Positions 1 to 8,611 of a DNA stretch of 64,000 nucleotides are shown here, piece after piece. Below the pieces are notes generated by a model. The model was not told where the DNA came from. It did not search any database and saw only the letters and a list, made by a program, of their open reading frames with translations. The position numbers and the translations under genes are program-made. Source of the stretch: Allobogoriella deserti (lineage in GTDB: Bacteria; Actinomycetota; Actinomycetes; Actinomycetales; Actinomycetaceae); contig NZ_JBHUEE010000012.1 of assembly GCF_042680605.1 (NCBI RefSeq), forward strand, positions 7,857 through 71,856, written 5' to 3'. How positions within the stretch are numbered: position 1 is the stretch's first letter; each line of letters starts with the position of its first letter.

Positions 1-843
1 TCGGCGCGCCAGCTGCGTGAGGGCACGGTGCACACCGTGGGCGCCGTCGTCCTGGACATCACGAACCCGTTCTTCACGGAGACTGCACGCGGGATCGAGG
101 ACCGGCTCGCCCAGGACGAGTACACCTTGATGCTCGGCAGCTCGGACGAGGATCCCCAGCGTGAGAGCCGCCTGCTGCGCATGTTCGAGGAGCACGGCGT
201 GCGCGGGATGCTCGTCACCCCGTCCCGGGGCAGCCTCGACGCGCTCACGCGCATCCACCAGCGGGGGACCGAGGTGGTCCTGCTGGATCACACGAGCCCC
301 GTCCCGGACATGGCCTCGGTCGCCGTCGACGACGTGCAGGGCGCGGCGTTGGCGGTGCGCCACCTTCTCGAGCAGGGGCACGAGCGCCTGGCGTTCCTCA
401 ACGGCCCGGTCAGCATCAGGCAGTGCGTCGAGCGGCGCGACGGCGTCGTCGGCGCGCTGGTCGAGGCCGGGAAGGACCCGGCCGAGGCGCTCGTCGAGAT
501 CACCATGGACTCGCTCAACGCCGCGCACGGGGCCCAGGCCATGGGTGAGCTCCTCGACCGCGCGGAACCCGGGGTCACCGCCACGTTCTGCGTCAACGAC
601 TTCACCGCCCTCGGCGCATTGCGCGCGCTTCGCGAGCGGGGTCGGAGCATCCCAGGGGACATGGCCATCGTGGGGTACGACGACGTGAACTTCGCCGCAG
701 ACCTGGCTGTCCCGCTGACCTCGGTGCGTCAGCCCACGCACGAGATGGGGTGGCGCGCCGCAGACCTGCTGCTCGGATCGTCCGAACCGGAGCACGTGGT
801 CTACCAGCCCGACCTGGTGGTGCGCGCCTCGAGTGTGTCCTGA
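1..843 (+). CDS. LacI-family transcriptional regulator, 5' end outside window
   Basis: The reading frame is open from base 1 to the TGA at 841-843, so the gene begins upstream of the window. What remains is the periplasmic-binding-like effector domain of a LacI/GalR regulator, starting near VGAVVLDITNPFF. The family's second-subdomain pattern GYDDVNFA followed by PLTSVRQP is near the C-terminus. The N-terminal helix-turn-helix, about 60 residues in the family, is missing only because of the window edge. It lies just upstream of the rhamnose genes in the same direction, and a LacI-type palindrome sits at 925-938, so it is inferred to be the L-rhamnose repressor. The inducer cannot be read from the sequence. 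Confidence 0.9.
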   Translation, partial: SARQLREGTVHTVGAVVLDITNPFFTETARGIEDRLAQDEYTLMLGSSDEDPQRESRLLRMFEEHGVRGMLVTPSRGSLDALTRIHQRGTEVVLLDHTSPVPDMASVAVDDVQGAALAVRHLLEQGHERLAFLNGPVSIRQCVERRDGVVGALVEAGKDPAEALVEITMDSLNAAHGAQAMGELLDRAEPGVTATFCVNDFTALGALRALRERGRSIPGDMAIVGYDDVNFAADLAVPLTSVRQPTHEMGWRAADLLLGSSEPEHVVYQPDLVVRASSVS

Positions 844-890
844 GTCGCGGTGGCGAGACCGCGTGGGACCGGCTGGGCCCCAGGCGGTCA

Positions 891-918
891 TTGACAGGGG
901 ATTGGCCGGCACCATAGC
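891..918 (+). promoter_or_regulatory. Candidate sigma-70 promoter of the rhamnose operon
   Basis: A perfect TTGACA lies at 891-896 and a weaker CATAGC at 913-918, with 16 bases between them. It sits in the gap between the LacI gene and rhaM. The predicted start site falls inside the palindrome at 925-938. Confidence 0.5.
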
Positions 919-924
919 CTGCCG

Positions 925-938
925 ATGAATCGTTTCAT
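925..938 (+). promoter_or_regulatory. LacI-type operator
   Basis: The 14-base near-palindrome ATGAATCGTTTCAT is centred on CG, as is usual for LacI/GalR operators. Only the base pair flanking the central CG breaks the symmetry. It starts 7 bases after the candidate -10 box, so a bound repressor would block initiation. Confidence 0.6.
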
Positions 939-957
939 GACGCCAGGAGGCGCGAAG

Positions 958-1332
958 ATGCGTGTCTGCTTCATCTCCCGGGTACGGCCGGACCGGCTCG
1001 AGGAGTACCGCGAGCGGCACGCCGCGGTCTGGCCGGAGATGCTCGAGGCCCTTCGGGACAGCGGCTGGCGGGACTACTCGCTCCATCTCACCGACGACGG
1101 CCTCCTCATCGGCCACCTCGAGACCGACGACTACGCGGCGGCGCAGGCGGCGATGGAGCGCACCGGGGTCAACGCCCGGTGGCAGGCCGAAATGGCGGAG
1201 TTCTTCGTCGGCTCGGGCCGGCCCGACCAGGGGATGACCGTCGTGCCGGAGATCTTCCACCTCGAGGACCAGCTGCGCGCGCACGGCCTGCCGACGTCGC
1301 CGGAGGCGACCCGACCCCAAGGAGTGCAGTGA
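958..1332 (+). CDS. rhaM: L-rhamnose mutarotase
   Basis: The protein (124 aa) interconverts alpha and beta anomers of L-rhamnose in the cytoplasm. The N-terminus MRVCFISRVRPDRLEEYRERH, the following HAAVWPEM and the pattern SLHLTDDGLLIGHLE match the EutS-like mutarotase family, including its conserved His and paired aromatic residues. An in-frame ATG at 925 is possible, but the ATG at 958 has AGGAGG at 945-950, and 925 lies inside the operator. It is about 20 residues longer than the E. coli enzyme because of a C-terminal tail. Its TGA overlaps the start of rhaI (TGATG), which suggests translational coupling. Confidence 0.9.
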   Translation: MRVCFISRVRPDRLEEYRERHAAVWPEMLEALRDSGWRDYSLHLTDDGLLIGHLETDDYAAAQAAMERTGVNARWQAEMAEFFVGSGRPDQGMTVVPEIFHLEDQLRAHGLPTSPEATRPQGVQ

Positions 1333-2516
1333 TGACCCAGCCACAGACGCAGCCACGGACGACGGCAGCCCGGGCGGCCCTGGCCGCCCAGACGATCGAG
1401 CTGCCCTCCTGGGCGTTCGGGAACTCCGGCACGCGGTTCAAGGTGTTCGGTCAACCCGGTGTTCCGCGGGATCCCTACGAGAAGATCGCCGACGCCGCGC
1501 AGGTGCACCGGTACACCGGCGCCGCGCCCCGCGTCTCGCTGCACATCCCGTGGGACCTCGTCGACGACTTCGGCGCCCTCCGCCGGCACGCCGAGGATCT
1601 CGGCGTCCAGCTCGGCGCCATCAACTCCAACGTATTCCAGGACGACGACTACATGCTCGGCTCGTTGACCAACCCGGACCCGAAGGTCCGGCGCAAAGCG
1701 GTCGACGCGCACCTGCGATGCCTCGAGGTGATGAACGAGACCGGCTCTCAGGACCTGAAGATCTGGCTCGCCGACGGCCTGAACTATCCAGGTCAGGACG
1801 ACCTGCGTTCCCGCCAGGACCGGCTGGCCGAGGGGTTGGCGGAGATCTACGCCGCGCTCGCGCCGCATCAGCGGATCATCCTCGAGTACAAGTTCTTCGA
1901 ACCGGCCTTCTACGCCACGGACGTCCCGGACTGGGGCACCTCGCTGTTGCACTGCATGGCTCTGGGTGAGCAGGCGATGGTGGTCCTCGACACCGGGCAC
2001 CACGCGCCCGGGACGAACATCGAGTTCATCGTCGCCCAGCTGCTGCGGGTGGGTCGGCTCGGCGCGTTCGATTTCAACTCCCGGTTCTACGCCGACGACG
2101 ACCTCATGGTCGGTGCTGCGGACCCCTTCCAGCTCTTCCGGATCATGAACGAGATTGTCGCCGCGGGTGCGTTGGACCCGGACTCCGGCGTGAACTTCAT
2201 GCTCGACCAGTGCCACAACATCGAGCCGAAGATCCCCGGGCAGATCCGCTCGGTGATGAACGTCCAGGAGGCCACCGCGAAGGCACTCCTCGTGGACCGT
2301 GACGCGCTCGCTGCCGCGCAAAGGTCGGGCGACGTGCTCGGCGCGCACGGTGTGCTCATGGATGCCTACAACACCGATGTTCGGTCGCTGCTGGCGGACC
2401 TCCGCACCGAGCAGGGCCTGGACCCCGACCCGATGGTGGCCTACGCCGCGTCCGGCTACGGCGAGCGCATCGCCGCCGAACGCGTCGGCGGAGCGCAGGC
2501 CGGATGGGGCGCCTGA
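1332..2516 (+). CDS. rhaI: L-rhamnose isomerase
   Basis: The enzyme (394 aa) converts L-rhamnose to L-rhamnulose. It belongs to the xylose-isomerase-like TIM-barrel type (Pseudomonas stutzeri RhaI type) rather than the E. coli RhaA type. Likely metal ligands are the Glu of ILEYKFFEP (about residue 185), the Asp and His of VLDTGHH (about 220), the Asp of FDFNSRFYADDD (about 247) and the Asp of MLDQCHNIE (about 291). The start at 1332 overlaps the rhaM stop by one base. A longer open frame from 1179 is an artefact running through rhaM. Confidence 0.92.
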   Translation: MTQPQTQPRTTAARAALAAQTIELPSWAFGNSGTRFKVFGQPGVPRDPYEKIADAAQVHRYTGAAPRVSLHIPWDLVDDFGALRRHAEDLGVQLGAINSNVFQDDDYMLGSLTNPDPKVRRKAVDAHLRCLEVMNETGSQDLKIWLADGLNYPGQDDLRSRQDRLAEGLAEIYAALAPHQRIILEYKFFEPAFYATDVPDWGTSLLHCMALGEQAMVVLDTGHHAPGTNIEFIVAQLLRVGRLGAFDFNSRFYADDDLMVGAADPFQLFRIMNEIVAAGALDPDSGVNFMLDQCHNIEPKIPGQIRSVMNVQEATAKALLVDRDALAAAQRSGDVLGAHGVLMDAYNTDVRSLLADLRTEQGLDPDPMVAYAASGYGERIAAERVGGAQAGWGA

Positions 2517-2603
2517 GCGCGCCACGCTCGGCCCGGTGAGCTCTCACCATCCGCGACCGGCCCGACCACCACGTCCCCTCTCCGCGAGACGAAAGAGCAG
2601 ATC

Positions 2604-4655
2604 ATGAGCACGCCCGTCGACGAACTCATCGCCCGGTCCAATCGGCTCGGCTCGGACCCGCGCAATACCAACTACGCCGGTGGCAACACCTCAGCCAAGG
2701 GCGCCGACACCGACCCGGTCACCGGTCAGGACGTCGAGCTGCTGTGGGTCAAGGGCTCGGGCGGTGACCTCGGCACCCTGACGCCCGGCGGTCTCGCCGT
2801 GCTCCGCCTGGACCGCATGCGCGGGCTGGTCGACGTCTACCCGGGCGTGGAGCGCGAGGACGAGATGGTCGCCGCGTTCGACTACTGCCTGCACGGCAAG
2901 GGTGGCGCGGCACCGAGCATCGACACCGCCATGCATGGGCTCGTGGACGCCCCGCACGTCGACCACCTGCACCCCGATTCCGGCATCGCCCTGGCCACCG
3001 CCGCCGACGGCGAGGCCCTGACCCGGAAGTGCTTCGGCGACCGTGTGGTCTGGGTGCCGTGGCGCCGCCCCGGCTTCCAGCTCGGCCTCGACATCGCCGA
3101 GATCAAGCGCGCCAATCCGCAGGCGATCGGCTGCGTCCTGGGCGGGCACGGCATCACCGCCTGGGGCGCCACCTCCGACGAGTCCGAGGCCAACTCGCTC
3201 GAGATCATCCGCACCGCCGAACGGTTCATCGAGCAGCGGACGACGGCGCTCGCCGAGCAGGGGACACACCCGTTCGGGCCCGTCCGGGACGGCTTCGAGG
3301 CGCTGCCGGAGGACGAGCGGCGTGCCAAGGCGGCCGCTCTGGCGCCGGCGATCCGTGGCCTGGCCTCTACCGACGCACCGCAGGTGGGCCACTACACCGA
3401 TTCCGACGTCGTCCTCGACTTCCTGTCCCGGGAGAAGCTCGCGCCGCTGGCGGAGCTGGGGACCTCGTGCCCGGACCACTTCCTGCGCACCAAGGTCAAG
3501 CCGCTCGTCGTCGACCTCCCGGGCGGCGCACCGGTCGAGGACGTCGTCGCCCGGCTGAAAGACCTGCACGAGGACTATCGGGCGGACTACGCCGCGTACT
3601 ACGACCGCCACGCGAGCGCGGACAGCCCGGCCATGAGAGGCGCCGACCCGGCGATCGTGCTCGTCCCCGGCGTCGGGATGTTCTCCTTCGGCCGCAACAA
3701 GCAGACCGCACGGGTGGCAGGCGAGTTCTACGTCAACGCCATCAACGTCATGCGTGGCGCCGAGGCGATCTCCACCTACGCCCCCATCGAGGAGGCGGAG
3801 AAGTTCCGCATCGAGTACTGGGCGCTGGAGGAGGCCAAGCTGCAGCGGATGCCCAAGCCGAAGCCGCTCGCCACGCGGATCGCGCTGGTGACCGGCGCCG
3901 CCTCCGGTATCGGGAAGGCGACGGCGGCGCGGCTGGTCGCCGAGGGGGCGTGCGTGGCCATCGCCGACCTCGATTTGGCCAAGGCCGAGGCGGTCGCCGA
4001 GGAGCTCGGCGGGCCCGACGTCGCGATCGGCGTGCGTGCGGACGTCACCAGCGAGGAGGACGTGGCCGCCGCCGTGGCCGCCACCTCCCTGGCGTTCGGC
4101 GGGATCGACCTGGTGGTCAACAACGCCGGCCTGTCCCTGTCCAAGTCGCTGCTGGAGACGACGACGGCGGACTGGGACCTGCAGCACAACGTCATGGCCC
4201 GCGGCTCCTTCCTCGTCTCCCGCGAGGCGGCCCGCGCGATGATCGCGCAGGGCATGGGTGGGGACATCGTCTACATCTCCTCAAAGAACTCGGTGTTCGC
4301 CGGCCCGAACAACATCGCCTACTCGGCCACCAAGGCCGACCAGGCGCACCAGGTGCGGCTGCTCGCCGCGGAGCTCGGCGAGTACGGCATCCGGGTCAAC
4401 GGCATCAACCCCGACGGCGTGGTCCGCGGCTCCGGCATCTTCGCCGGCGGCTGGGGCGCCCAGCGGGCGAAGGTCTACGGCGTCGCCGAGGAAGACCTCG
4501 GCAAGTACTACGCCGGCCGGACGCTGCTCAAGCAGGAGGTGCTTCCCGAGCACGTGGCGGCGGCGGTCTTCGCGCTGACCGGCGGCGACCTGGTCCAGAC
4601 CACCGGCCTGCACGTCCCGGTGGATTCCGGCGTGGCGGCCGCGTTCCTGAGGTGA
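2604..4655 (+). CDS. rhaEW: Bifunctional rhamnulose-1-phosphate aldolase / lactaldehyde dehydrogenase
   Basis: This 683-aa fusion resembles Bacillus subtilis RhaEW (YuxG). Residues 1 to about 390 form a class II aldolase domain, with YAGGNTSAK near the N-terminus and a probable zinc-binding HVDHLHP near residue 118. It would split L-rhamnulose 1-phosphate into dihydroxyacetone phosphate and L-lactaldehyde. Residues from about 425 form a short-chain dehydrogenase with the nucleotide motif TGAASGIG near 429 and the catalytic YSATK near 572, which would oxidise lactaldehyde. AGAGCAG before the ATG is a usable ribosome site. It lies 87 bases after rhaI in the same direction. Confidence 0.9.
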   Translation: MSTPVDELIARSNRLGSDPRNTNYAGGNTSAKGADTDPVTGQDVELLWVKGSGGDLGTLTPGGLAVLRLDRMRGLVDVYPGVEREDEMVAAFDYCLHGKGGAAPSIDTAMHGLVDAPHVDHLHPDSGIALATAADGEALTRKCFGDRVVWVPWRRPGFQLGLDIAEIKRANPQAIGCVLGGHGITAWGATSDESEANSLEIIRTAERFIEQRTTALAEQGTHPFGPVRDGFEALPEDERRAKAAALAPAIRGLASTDAPQVGHYTDSDVVLDFLSREKLAPLAELGTSCPDHFLRTKVKPLVVDLPGGAPVEDVVARLKDLHEDYRADYAAYYDRHASADSPAMRGADPAIVLVPGVGMFSFGRNKQTARVAGEFYVNAINVMRGAEAISTYAPIEEAEKFRIEYWALEEAKLQRMPKPKPLATRIALVTGAASGIGKATAARLVAEGACVAIADLDLAKAEAVAEELGGPDVAIGVRADVTSEEDVAAAVAATSLAFGGIDLVVNNAGLSLSKSLLETTTADWDLQHNVMARGSFLVSREAARAMIAQGMGGDIVYISSKNSVFAGPNNIAYSATKADQAHQVRLLAAELGEYGIRVNGINPDGVVRGSGIFAGGWGAQRAKVYGVAEEDLGKYYAGRTLLKQEVLPEHVAAAVFALTGGDLVQTTGLHVPVDSGVAAAFLR

Positions 4656-4665
4656 GGCCGGGAAA

Positions 4666-4722
4666 CGGCACAGGATTGACGAGTCGGCACAGGATTGACG
4701 AGTCGGCACAGGATTGACGAGT
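4666..4722 (+). repeat. Three perfect tandem copies of a 19-bp repeat
   Basis: The unit CGGCACAGGATTGACGAGT occurs three times without a mismatch at 4666-4684, 4685-4703 and 4704-4722. The array fills nearly the whole gap between rhaEW and rhaB and ends just before the rhaB ribosome site. Each unit contains TTGACG, resembling a -35 box. The same unit recurs before ectA, at 53994-54038. Confidence 0.95.
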
Positions 4723-4737
4723 CGGTGGAGGGGGAGG

Positions 4738-6258
4738 ATGAGCGGAGAGCGGACGTACGTCGCTGCGGACCTGGGTGCCTCCAGCGGGCGGGTGGTCGCC
4801 GGCCGTCTCGACGGTGACCGGCTCGTCACCCGCGAGGTGCACCGCTTCCCCAACGGCGGCATCAGGGTGCGGGCGGGACGGCGTCAGGTGCTGCACTGGG
4901 ACGTGCTGGCCCTGTTCGAGGGCATCGTCACCGGCCTGCGGGCGGCCGCGCGCGAGGCTGCGCACGAGGCGGGGCACGAGAAGGAGCACAGCATCGCCGG
5001 CGTCGGCATCGACTCGTGGGCCGTCGACTACGGCCTCCTCGACGCGGACGGTGCCCTGCTCGGCAACCCGGTGAACTACCGGGACCCGCGCACCGACGGC
5101 ATCGCCGAGCAGGTCTTCGCCCACCTGCCGGCCGCGACGCTGTACGCGCGCAACGGGCTCCAGGTCCAGCCCTTCAACACGATCTTTCAGCTCGTCGCGG
5201 CGGCGGGGACGGCTCAGACGGACGCGGCCCGCCGGTTGCTCCTGCTGCCGGATCTCCTGGGCTACTGGCTGACCGGAGCGGAGGTCGCCGAGGTCACCAA
5301 CGCCTCCACCACCGGGCTGCTCGACGTCGCCTCCCGCACCTGGGCGACCGACGTCCTCGACGGCGTCCGGAACGCCTTCGGCCTCGACGTCGCACCGCTG
5401 CTGCCCCGGCTCGTCGAGCCCGGCACGGTGGTCGGCACGGTGGATCCGGAGCAATTGCCGGGGGCGGGCGACTCCGTTCCGCTGGTCGCCGTCGGCTCGC
5501 ACGACACCGCCTCGGCCGTGGCCGCCGTCCCTGCCGGGCGACCGGACTTCGCCTACATCTCGTGCGGCACCTGGTCCCTGGTCGGTCTCGAGCTCGACCA
5601 TCCGGTACTCACCGAAGCGAGCCGCGCCGCGAACTTCACCAACGAGCTCGGGATCGACGGGACGGTCCGCTACCTGCGCAATGTCATGGGTCTGTGGCTG
5701 CTGCAGGAGTCGATCCGCACGTGGGAGGACGCCGGCGAGCAGGTCGACCTTGCGTCCCTGCTCGCAGCGGCGGCGGACGTGCCGCCGTTGGGCTGCGTGG
5801 TCGACGTCGACGACCCGGTGTTCTTCCCGCCGGGGGACATGCCGGCCCGGATCGCCGAGGTGGCCCGCGCGGCGGGGGAGCCGGTCCCGCAGAGCCGCGC
5901 CGAGCTGGTCCGGTGCATCCTCGACTCGCTGGCCCTGGCCTACCGGCGCGCCATCCGCAGGGCTGCCGAGCTCTCCGGTCACGACGTCTCCGTGGTGCAC
6001 GTCGTCGGCGGTGGTGGCCGCAACGACCTGCTGTGCCGGCTGACCGCGGACGCCACCGGGCTGCCGGTCGTGGCGGGCCCGGCCGAAGGGACGGCGATCG
6101 GCAACCTGCTCGTCCAGGCCCGCGCGCTCGGCGACCTGGACGGCGGCCTGCCACGGATCCGCGAGGTGGTCGCGGCGTCGGTGGCGGACGAGCTCCGCCG
6201 CTACGACCCGCCGGCGTCCCGGCTGGACTGGGACGCCGCCGAGGCGCGCTTGCCCTGA
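4738..6258 (+). CDS. rhaB: L-rhamnulokinase
   Basis: This FGGY-family sugar kinase (506 aa) phosphorylates L-rhamnulose to the 1-phosphate used by RhaEW. The N-terminal ATPase-fold phosphate loop is visible as AADLGASSGRVV. GIDSWAVDYGLLD (about residues 92-104) carries the family's catalytic-region Asp, and VHVVGGGGRNDLLC is the C-terminal FGGY-like adenosine motif. The ATG at 4738 is chosen over the frame opening at 4714 because GGAGGGGGAGG lies just upstream and the earlier start is inside the repeat array. Degenerate inverted copies of the same repeat follow the stop codon. Confidence 0.93.
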   Translation: MSGERTYVAADLGASSGRVVAGRLDGDRLVTREVHRFPNGGIRVRAGRRQVLHWDVLALFEGIVTGLRAAAREAAHEAGHEKEHSIAGVGIDSWAVDYGLLDADGALLGNPVNYRDPRTDGIAEQVFAHLPAATLYARNGLQVQPFNTIFQLVAAAGTAQTDAARRLLLLPDLLGYWLTGAEVAEVTNASTTGLLDVASRTWATDVLDGVRNAFGLDVAPLLPRLVEPGTVVGTVDPEQLPGAGDSVPLVAVGSHDTASAVAAVPAGRPDFAYISCGTWSLVGLELDHPVLTEASRAANFTNELGIDGTVRYLRNVMGLWLLQESIRTWEDAGEQVDLASLLAAAADVPPLGCVVDVDDPVFFPPGDMPARIAEVARAAGEPVPQSRAELVRCILDSLALAYRRAIRRAAELSGHDVSVVHVVGGGGRNDLLCRLTADATGLPVVAGPAEGTAIGNLLVQARALGDLDGGLPRIREVVAASVADELRRYDPPASRLDWDAAEARLP

Positions 6259-6282
6259 TCCACCCGTCCCGCGCCCGCCGCG

Positions 6283-6320
6283 AGTCGTCAACGGTGTGCC
6301 CACTCGTCAATGATGTGCTC
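6283..6320 (-). repeat. Two degenerate, inverted copies of the 19-bp repeat
   Basis: In reverse orientation, 6283-6301 matches the 19-bp unit at 14 of 19 positions and 6302-6320 at 15 of 19, with the same 19-base period. They lie between the convergent ends of rhaB and the esterase gene. rhaB is thus flanked by exact direct copies upstream and decayed inverted copies downstream. Confidence 0.65.
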
Positions 6321-6335
6321 GGAGCCGGCCGCGCC

Positions 6336-7880
6336 TCAGCTCCCCAGTCGGGCCTCGGCCGCGTACCCGTCCGGGACGACGGCGCGCGGGGTCGCGTCGT
6401 AGCGGACAGTCGCCCCGCCGGTCCCCGGCCTGCTGTCGAACGACGGCGCGTCGACACGGCCCGTGGTGATCATCGAGACCCAGTCTCCGTGCACGGCGTC
6501 GGCCAGCTCCTGCGGCGGGTGCGGCCCGGCGAGGGCGCTGACCCGCTCGGCGTCGAGCGCGTCGAAGGCGAACGGCAGGTCCAGGCAGTGGCTCGCGGCC
6601 GGCTCCGGCCCGGTCGGTGACAACCACGCGAAGTCGTACACCCAGGTGGGCTCTCCGCTCCGGCCGGCCACCCGCGCCTGACGTGTCCCGGCCCAGGTGG
6701 GGACGTGCCGGCGGAAGAGCAGATCCGTGGCCGCCTGTCCGAGCATCCACGCGGCCGGGCGGCCTGCCCAGCGCTCGAGGTGCGCGCGGGCCGCTGCCGC
6801 GCCCAGGCCCAGCCGGCTGAGCACGGCCGCGAGATCGATCTCGCCCAGCGCGTCCGCCACCGCGAACGGCGCGAGCGTGAACTCGTTCGCCACAGTGCCG
6901 AGCAGGAGCGGCTTGTCCGCCCCGACACCGGAGGCCATCGCCTCGACCAGGCGGCCCGGTACGAGGTCACCGTCGATCACCGGCCCGAGCACGCGCGGCG
7001 CGATCGCCATCCCGATCAGCCCGTCGACGGCATCGGCCGTCTCACCGCCGGACTCGTCCTCACCCGTGCCGTCCGCGCCGCCGACCCGCACCGATTGGAC
7101 CTCGATGATCTGCGCCTCGCTGCGTGCCGCGAACCCCTCCCGCGTCGGCTCCACCCCGAGACGTCCGGCGACACGGCGCGTCAGCGCGGCGGCGTCCTCG
7201 GCGGTCGCGCTCACCTCCGGGGCGGACGCACCGATGACGCCGTGGAAGAGGTGCTGTGCCGCCGGCATCGTCAGCAACCGCAGCACCGCCGCGCCGCCCG
7301 CGGACTGCCCGGCGATCGTCACCCGATCCGGGTTCCCGCCGAACGCCGCGACGTTGCGCTGTACCCACTCGAGCGCGGCCAGCCAGTCCAGCACGCCGCG
7401 GTTCGGGGGCGCGCCGTCGATCCACCCGAAGCCCTCGAAGCCCAGCCGGTAGGAGACGGTCACCGTCACCACGCCGTCGCGGTTGAACGCGCGGCCGTCG
7501 TACCACGGGCTCGCCGGTGATCCCGCGACGAATCCGCCGCCGTGGATCCACACGAGCACGGGCAACCGTGCCTGTGGGTCAGGGGTGGGGGTGAACACGT
7601 TGACATTGAGGGTCGAGGTGCCGGGGATCGTCGGTTCGGGGATCGCCGTCACCTCGGAGAACGGCACCCGCTGCGGCGTCGGGCCGTACGCGGTGGCCGG
7701 CTGTACGCCCTGCCACGGCGGGTGGGGCCGCGGCGGGCCGAACCGCAGCTCGCCGACCGGCGGTGCGGCGAACGGGATCCCGAGGAACGCCGCCGAGGCG
7801 GCGCCGCGCTCATCGCGCCAGAACCCGCGGACCGCACCCGCGTCCGTGACGACGACCGGCTCCCCACGCTCGACGGGCAT
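6336..7880 (-). CDS. Type-B carboxylesterase family protein
   Basis: An alpha/beta hydrolase (514 aa) of the carboxylesterase/p-nitrobenzyl esterase family. The signatures are FLGIPFAAPPVGELRF near the start, the oxyanion-hole WIHGGGF and the nucleophile elbow AGQSAGG (Ser near residue 193). The usual Glu of GESAG is Gln here, which occurs in some members. No signal peptide is seen, so it is probably cytoplasmic. The ATG at 7880 has no ribosome site, but a TACCGT box ends 6 bases upstream, suggesting a leaderless message. The longer frame from 7937 would overlap the divergent ThuA promoter. The substrate is unknown, and a link to rhamnose catabolism is only positional. Confidence 0.85.
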   Translation of the reverse strand: MPVERGEPVVVTDAGAVRGFWRDERGAASAAFLGIPFAAPPVGELRFGPPRPHPPWQGVQPATAYGPTPQRVPFSEVTAIPEPTIPGTSTLNVNVFTPTPDPQARLPVLVWIHGGGFVAGSPASPWYDGRAFNRDGVVTVTVSYRLGFEGFGWIDGAPPNRGVLDWLAALEWVQRNVAAFGGNPDRVTIAGQSAGGAAVLRLLTMPAAQHLFHGVIGASAPEVSATAEDAAALTRRVAGRLGVEPTREGFAARSEAQIIEVQSVRVGGADGTGEDESGGETADAVDGLIGMAIAPRVLGPVIDGDLVPGRLVEAMASGVGADKPLLLGTVANEFTLAPFAVADALGEIDLAAVLSRLGLGAAAARAHLERWAGRPAAWMLGQAATDLLFRRHVPTWAGTRQARVAGRSGEPTWVYDFAWLSPTGPEPAASHCLDLPFAFDALDAERVSALAGPHPPQELADAVHGDWVSMITTGRVDAPSFDSRPGTGGATVRYDATPRAVVPDGYAAEARLGS

Positions 7881-7886
7881 ACCGGG

Positions 7887-7892
7887 ACGGTA
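7887..7892 (-). promoter_or_regulatory. Leaderless -10 box of the esterase gene
   Basis: TACCGT on the minus strand ends 6 bases before the ATG, matching the actinobacterial TANNNT leaderless pattern. Confidence 0.45.
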
Positions 7893-7939
7893 GCGTGGAA
7901 TCGACGATCCGACGGCGGCGACGGAAGGCACGCACACCC

Positions 7940-8605
7940 ATGGCCGAGGACCGACCCACGCGGGTACTCGTCTTCACCCGCACCACCGGCTACCGGCACG
8001 AGTCGATCCCGGCGGGCGTGGACGCCGTGCGCGCGCTCGCGGCCGAGGACGGCCTCGCGGCCGACCACACCGAGGACGCCGGCCGCTTCTGCCCGGACGA
8101 CCTCGCGAGCTACCGCACCGTCGTCTGGCTCTCCGCGTCCGGCGACGTCCTGGACGCGGACCAGCGACGCGCGTTCGGCGACTGGCTGGCCGCGGGCGGA
8201 ACCTTCGCCGGCGTGCATGGTGCTTCGACCGCCGAACGCTCCTGGCCCGACTACGAAACGATCGTCGGGGCGCGGTTCACCCACCATCCCGAGATCCAGA
8301 CCGCCGAGATCCACGTGGAGGACGCCGACCACCCGTCGACGGCGTCGCTGCCTACCCTCTGGCGCCATACCGATGAGTGGTACGACTTCGAGGACAACCC
8401 GCGTGGGCGCGTGCACGTCCTGCTCACCGTCGACGAGAACACCTACGACGGCGGGCGGATGGGGACTGACCATCCGCTTGCCTGGACCACCACCTACGGC
8501 TCCGGCCGCGGCTGGTACACGGCCCTGGGCCACAGCAGCGAGCACTACACGGACCCGACGTTCCTCGCCCACCTGCGTGGCGGCCTGCGCAGCCTGTGGA
8601 GGTGA
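7940..8605 (+). CDS. ThuA-like domain protein
   Basis: A 221-aa protein of the ThuA family, a class I glutamine-amidotransferase-like fold named after a trehalose-utilisation gene. Matches are the opening RVLVFTRTTGYRHESIP, the central GTFAGVHGAS, the histidine-rich HHPEIQ and the C-terminal GRGWYTALGHSSEHY. The biochemical role of the family is poorly defined; the best studied members act on oxidised or 3-keto sugars. The ATG at 7940 is preceded by GGAAGG; an in-frame GTG at 7895 is less likely. It is divergent from the esterase and followed after 6 bases by the next gene. Confidence 0.85.
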   Translation: MAEDRPTRVLVFTRTTGYRHESIPAGVDAVRALAAEDGLAADHTEDAGRFCPDDLASYRTVVWLSASGDVLDADQRRAFGDWLAAGGTFAGVHGASTAERSWPDYETIVGARFTHHPEIQTAEIHVEDADHPSTASLPTLWRHTDEWYDFEDNPRGRVHVLLTVDENTYDGGRMGTDHPLAWTTTYGSGRGWYTALGHSSEHYTDPTFLAHLRGGLRSLWR

Positions 8606-8611
8606 GCTGAG

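Noticed and set aside
2691..4187. Long minus-strand open frame across the rhaEW gene
   Set aside because: It is an antisense shadow caused by high GC; the plus-strand product has clear aldolase and dehydrogenase motifs.
4666..4722. Possible CRISPR array from the regular 19-bp repeats
   Set aside because: The units are directly adjacent without spacers, only three copies exist, and no cas gene is in the window.
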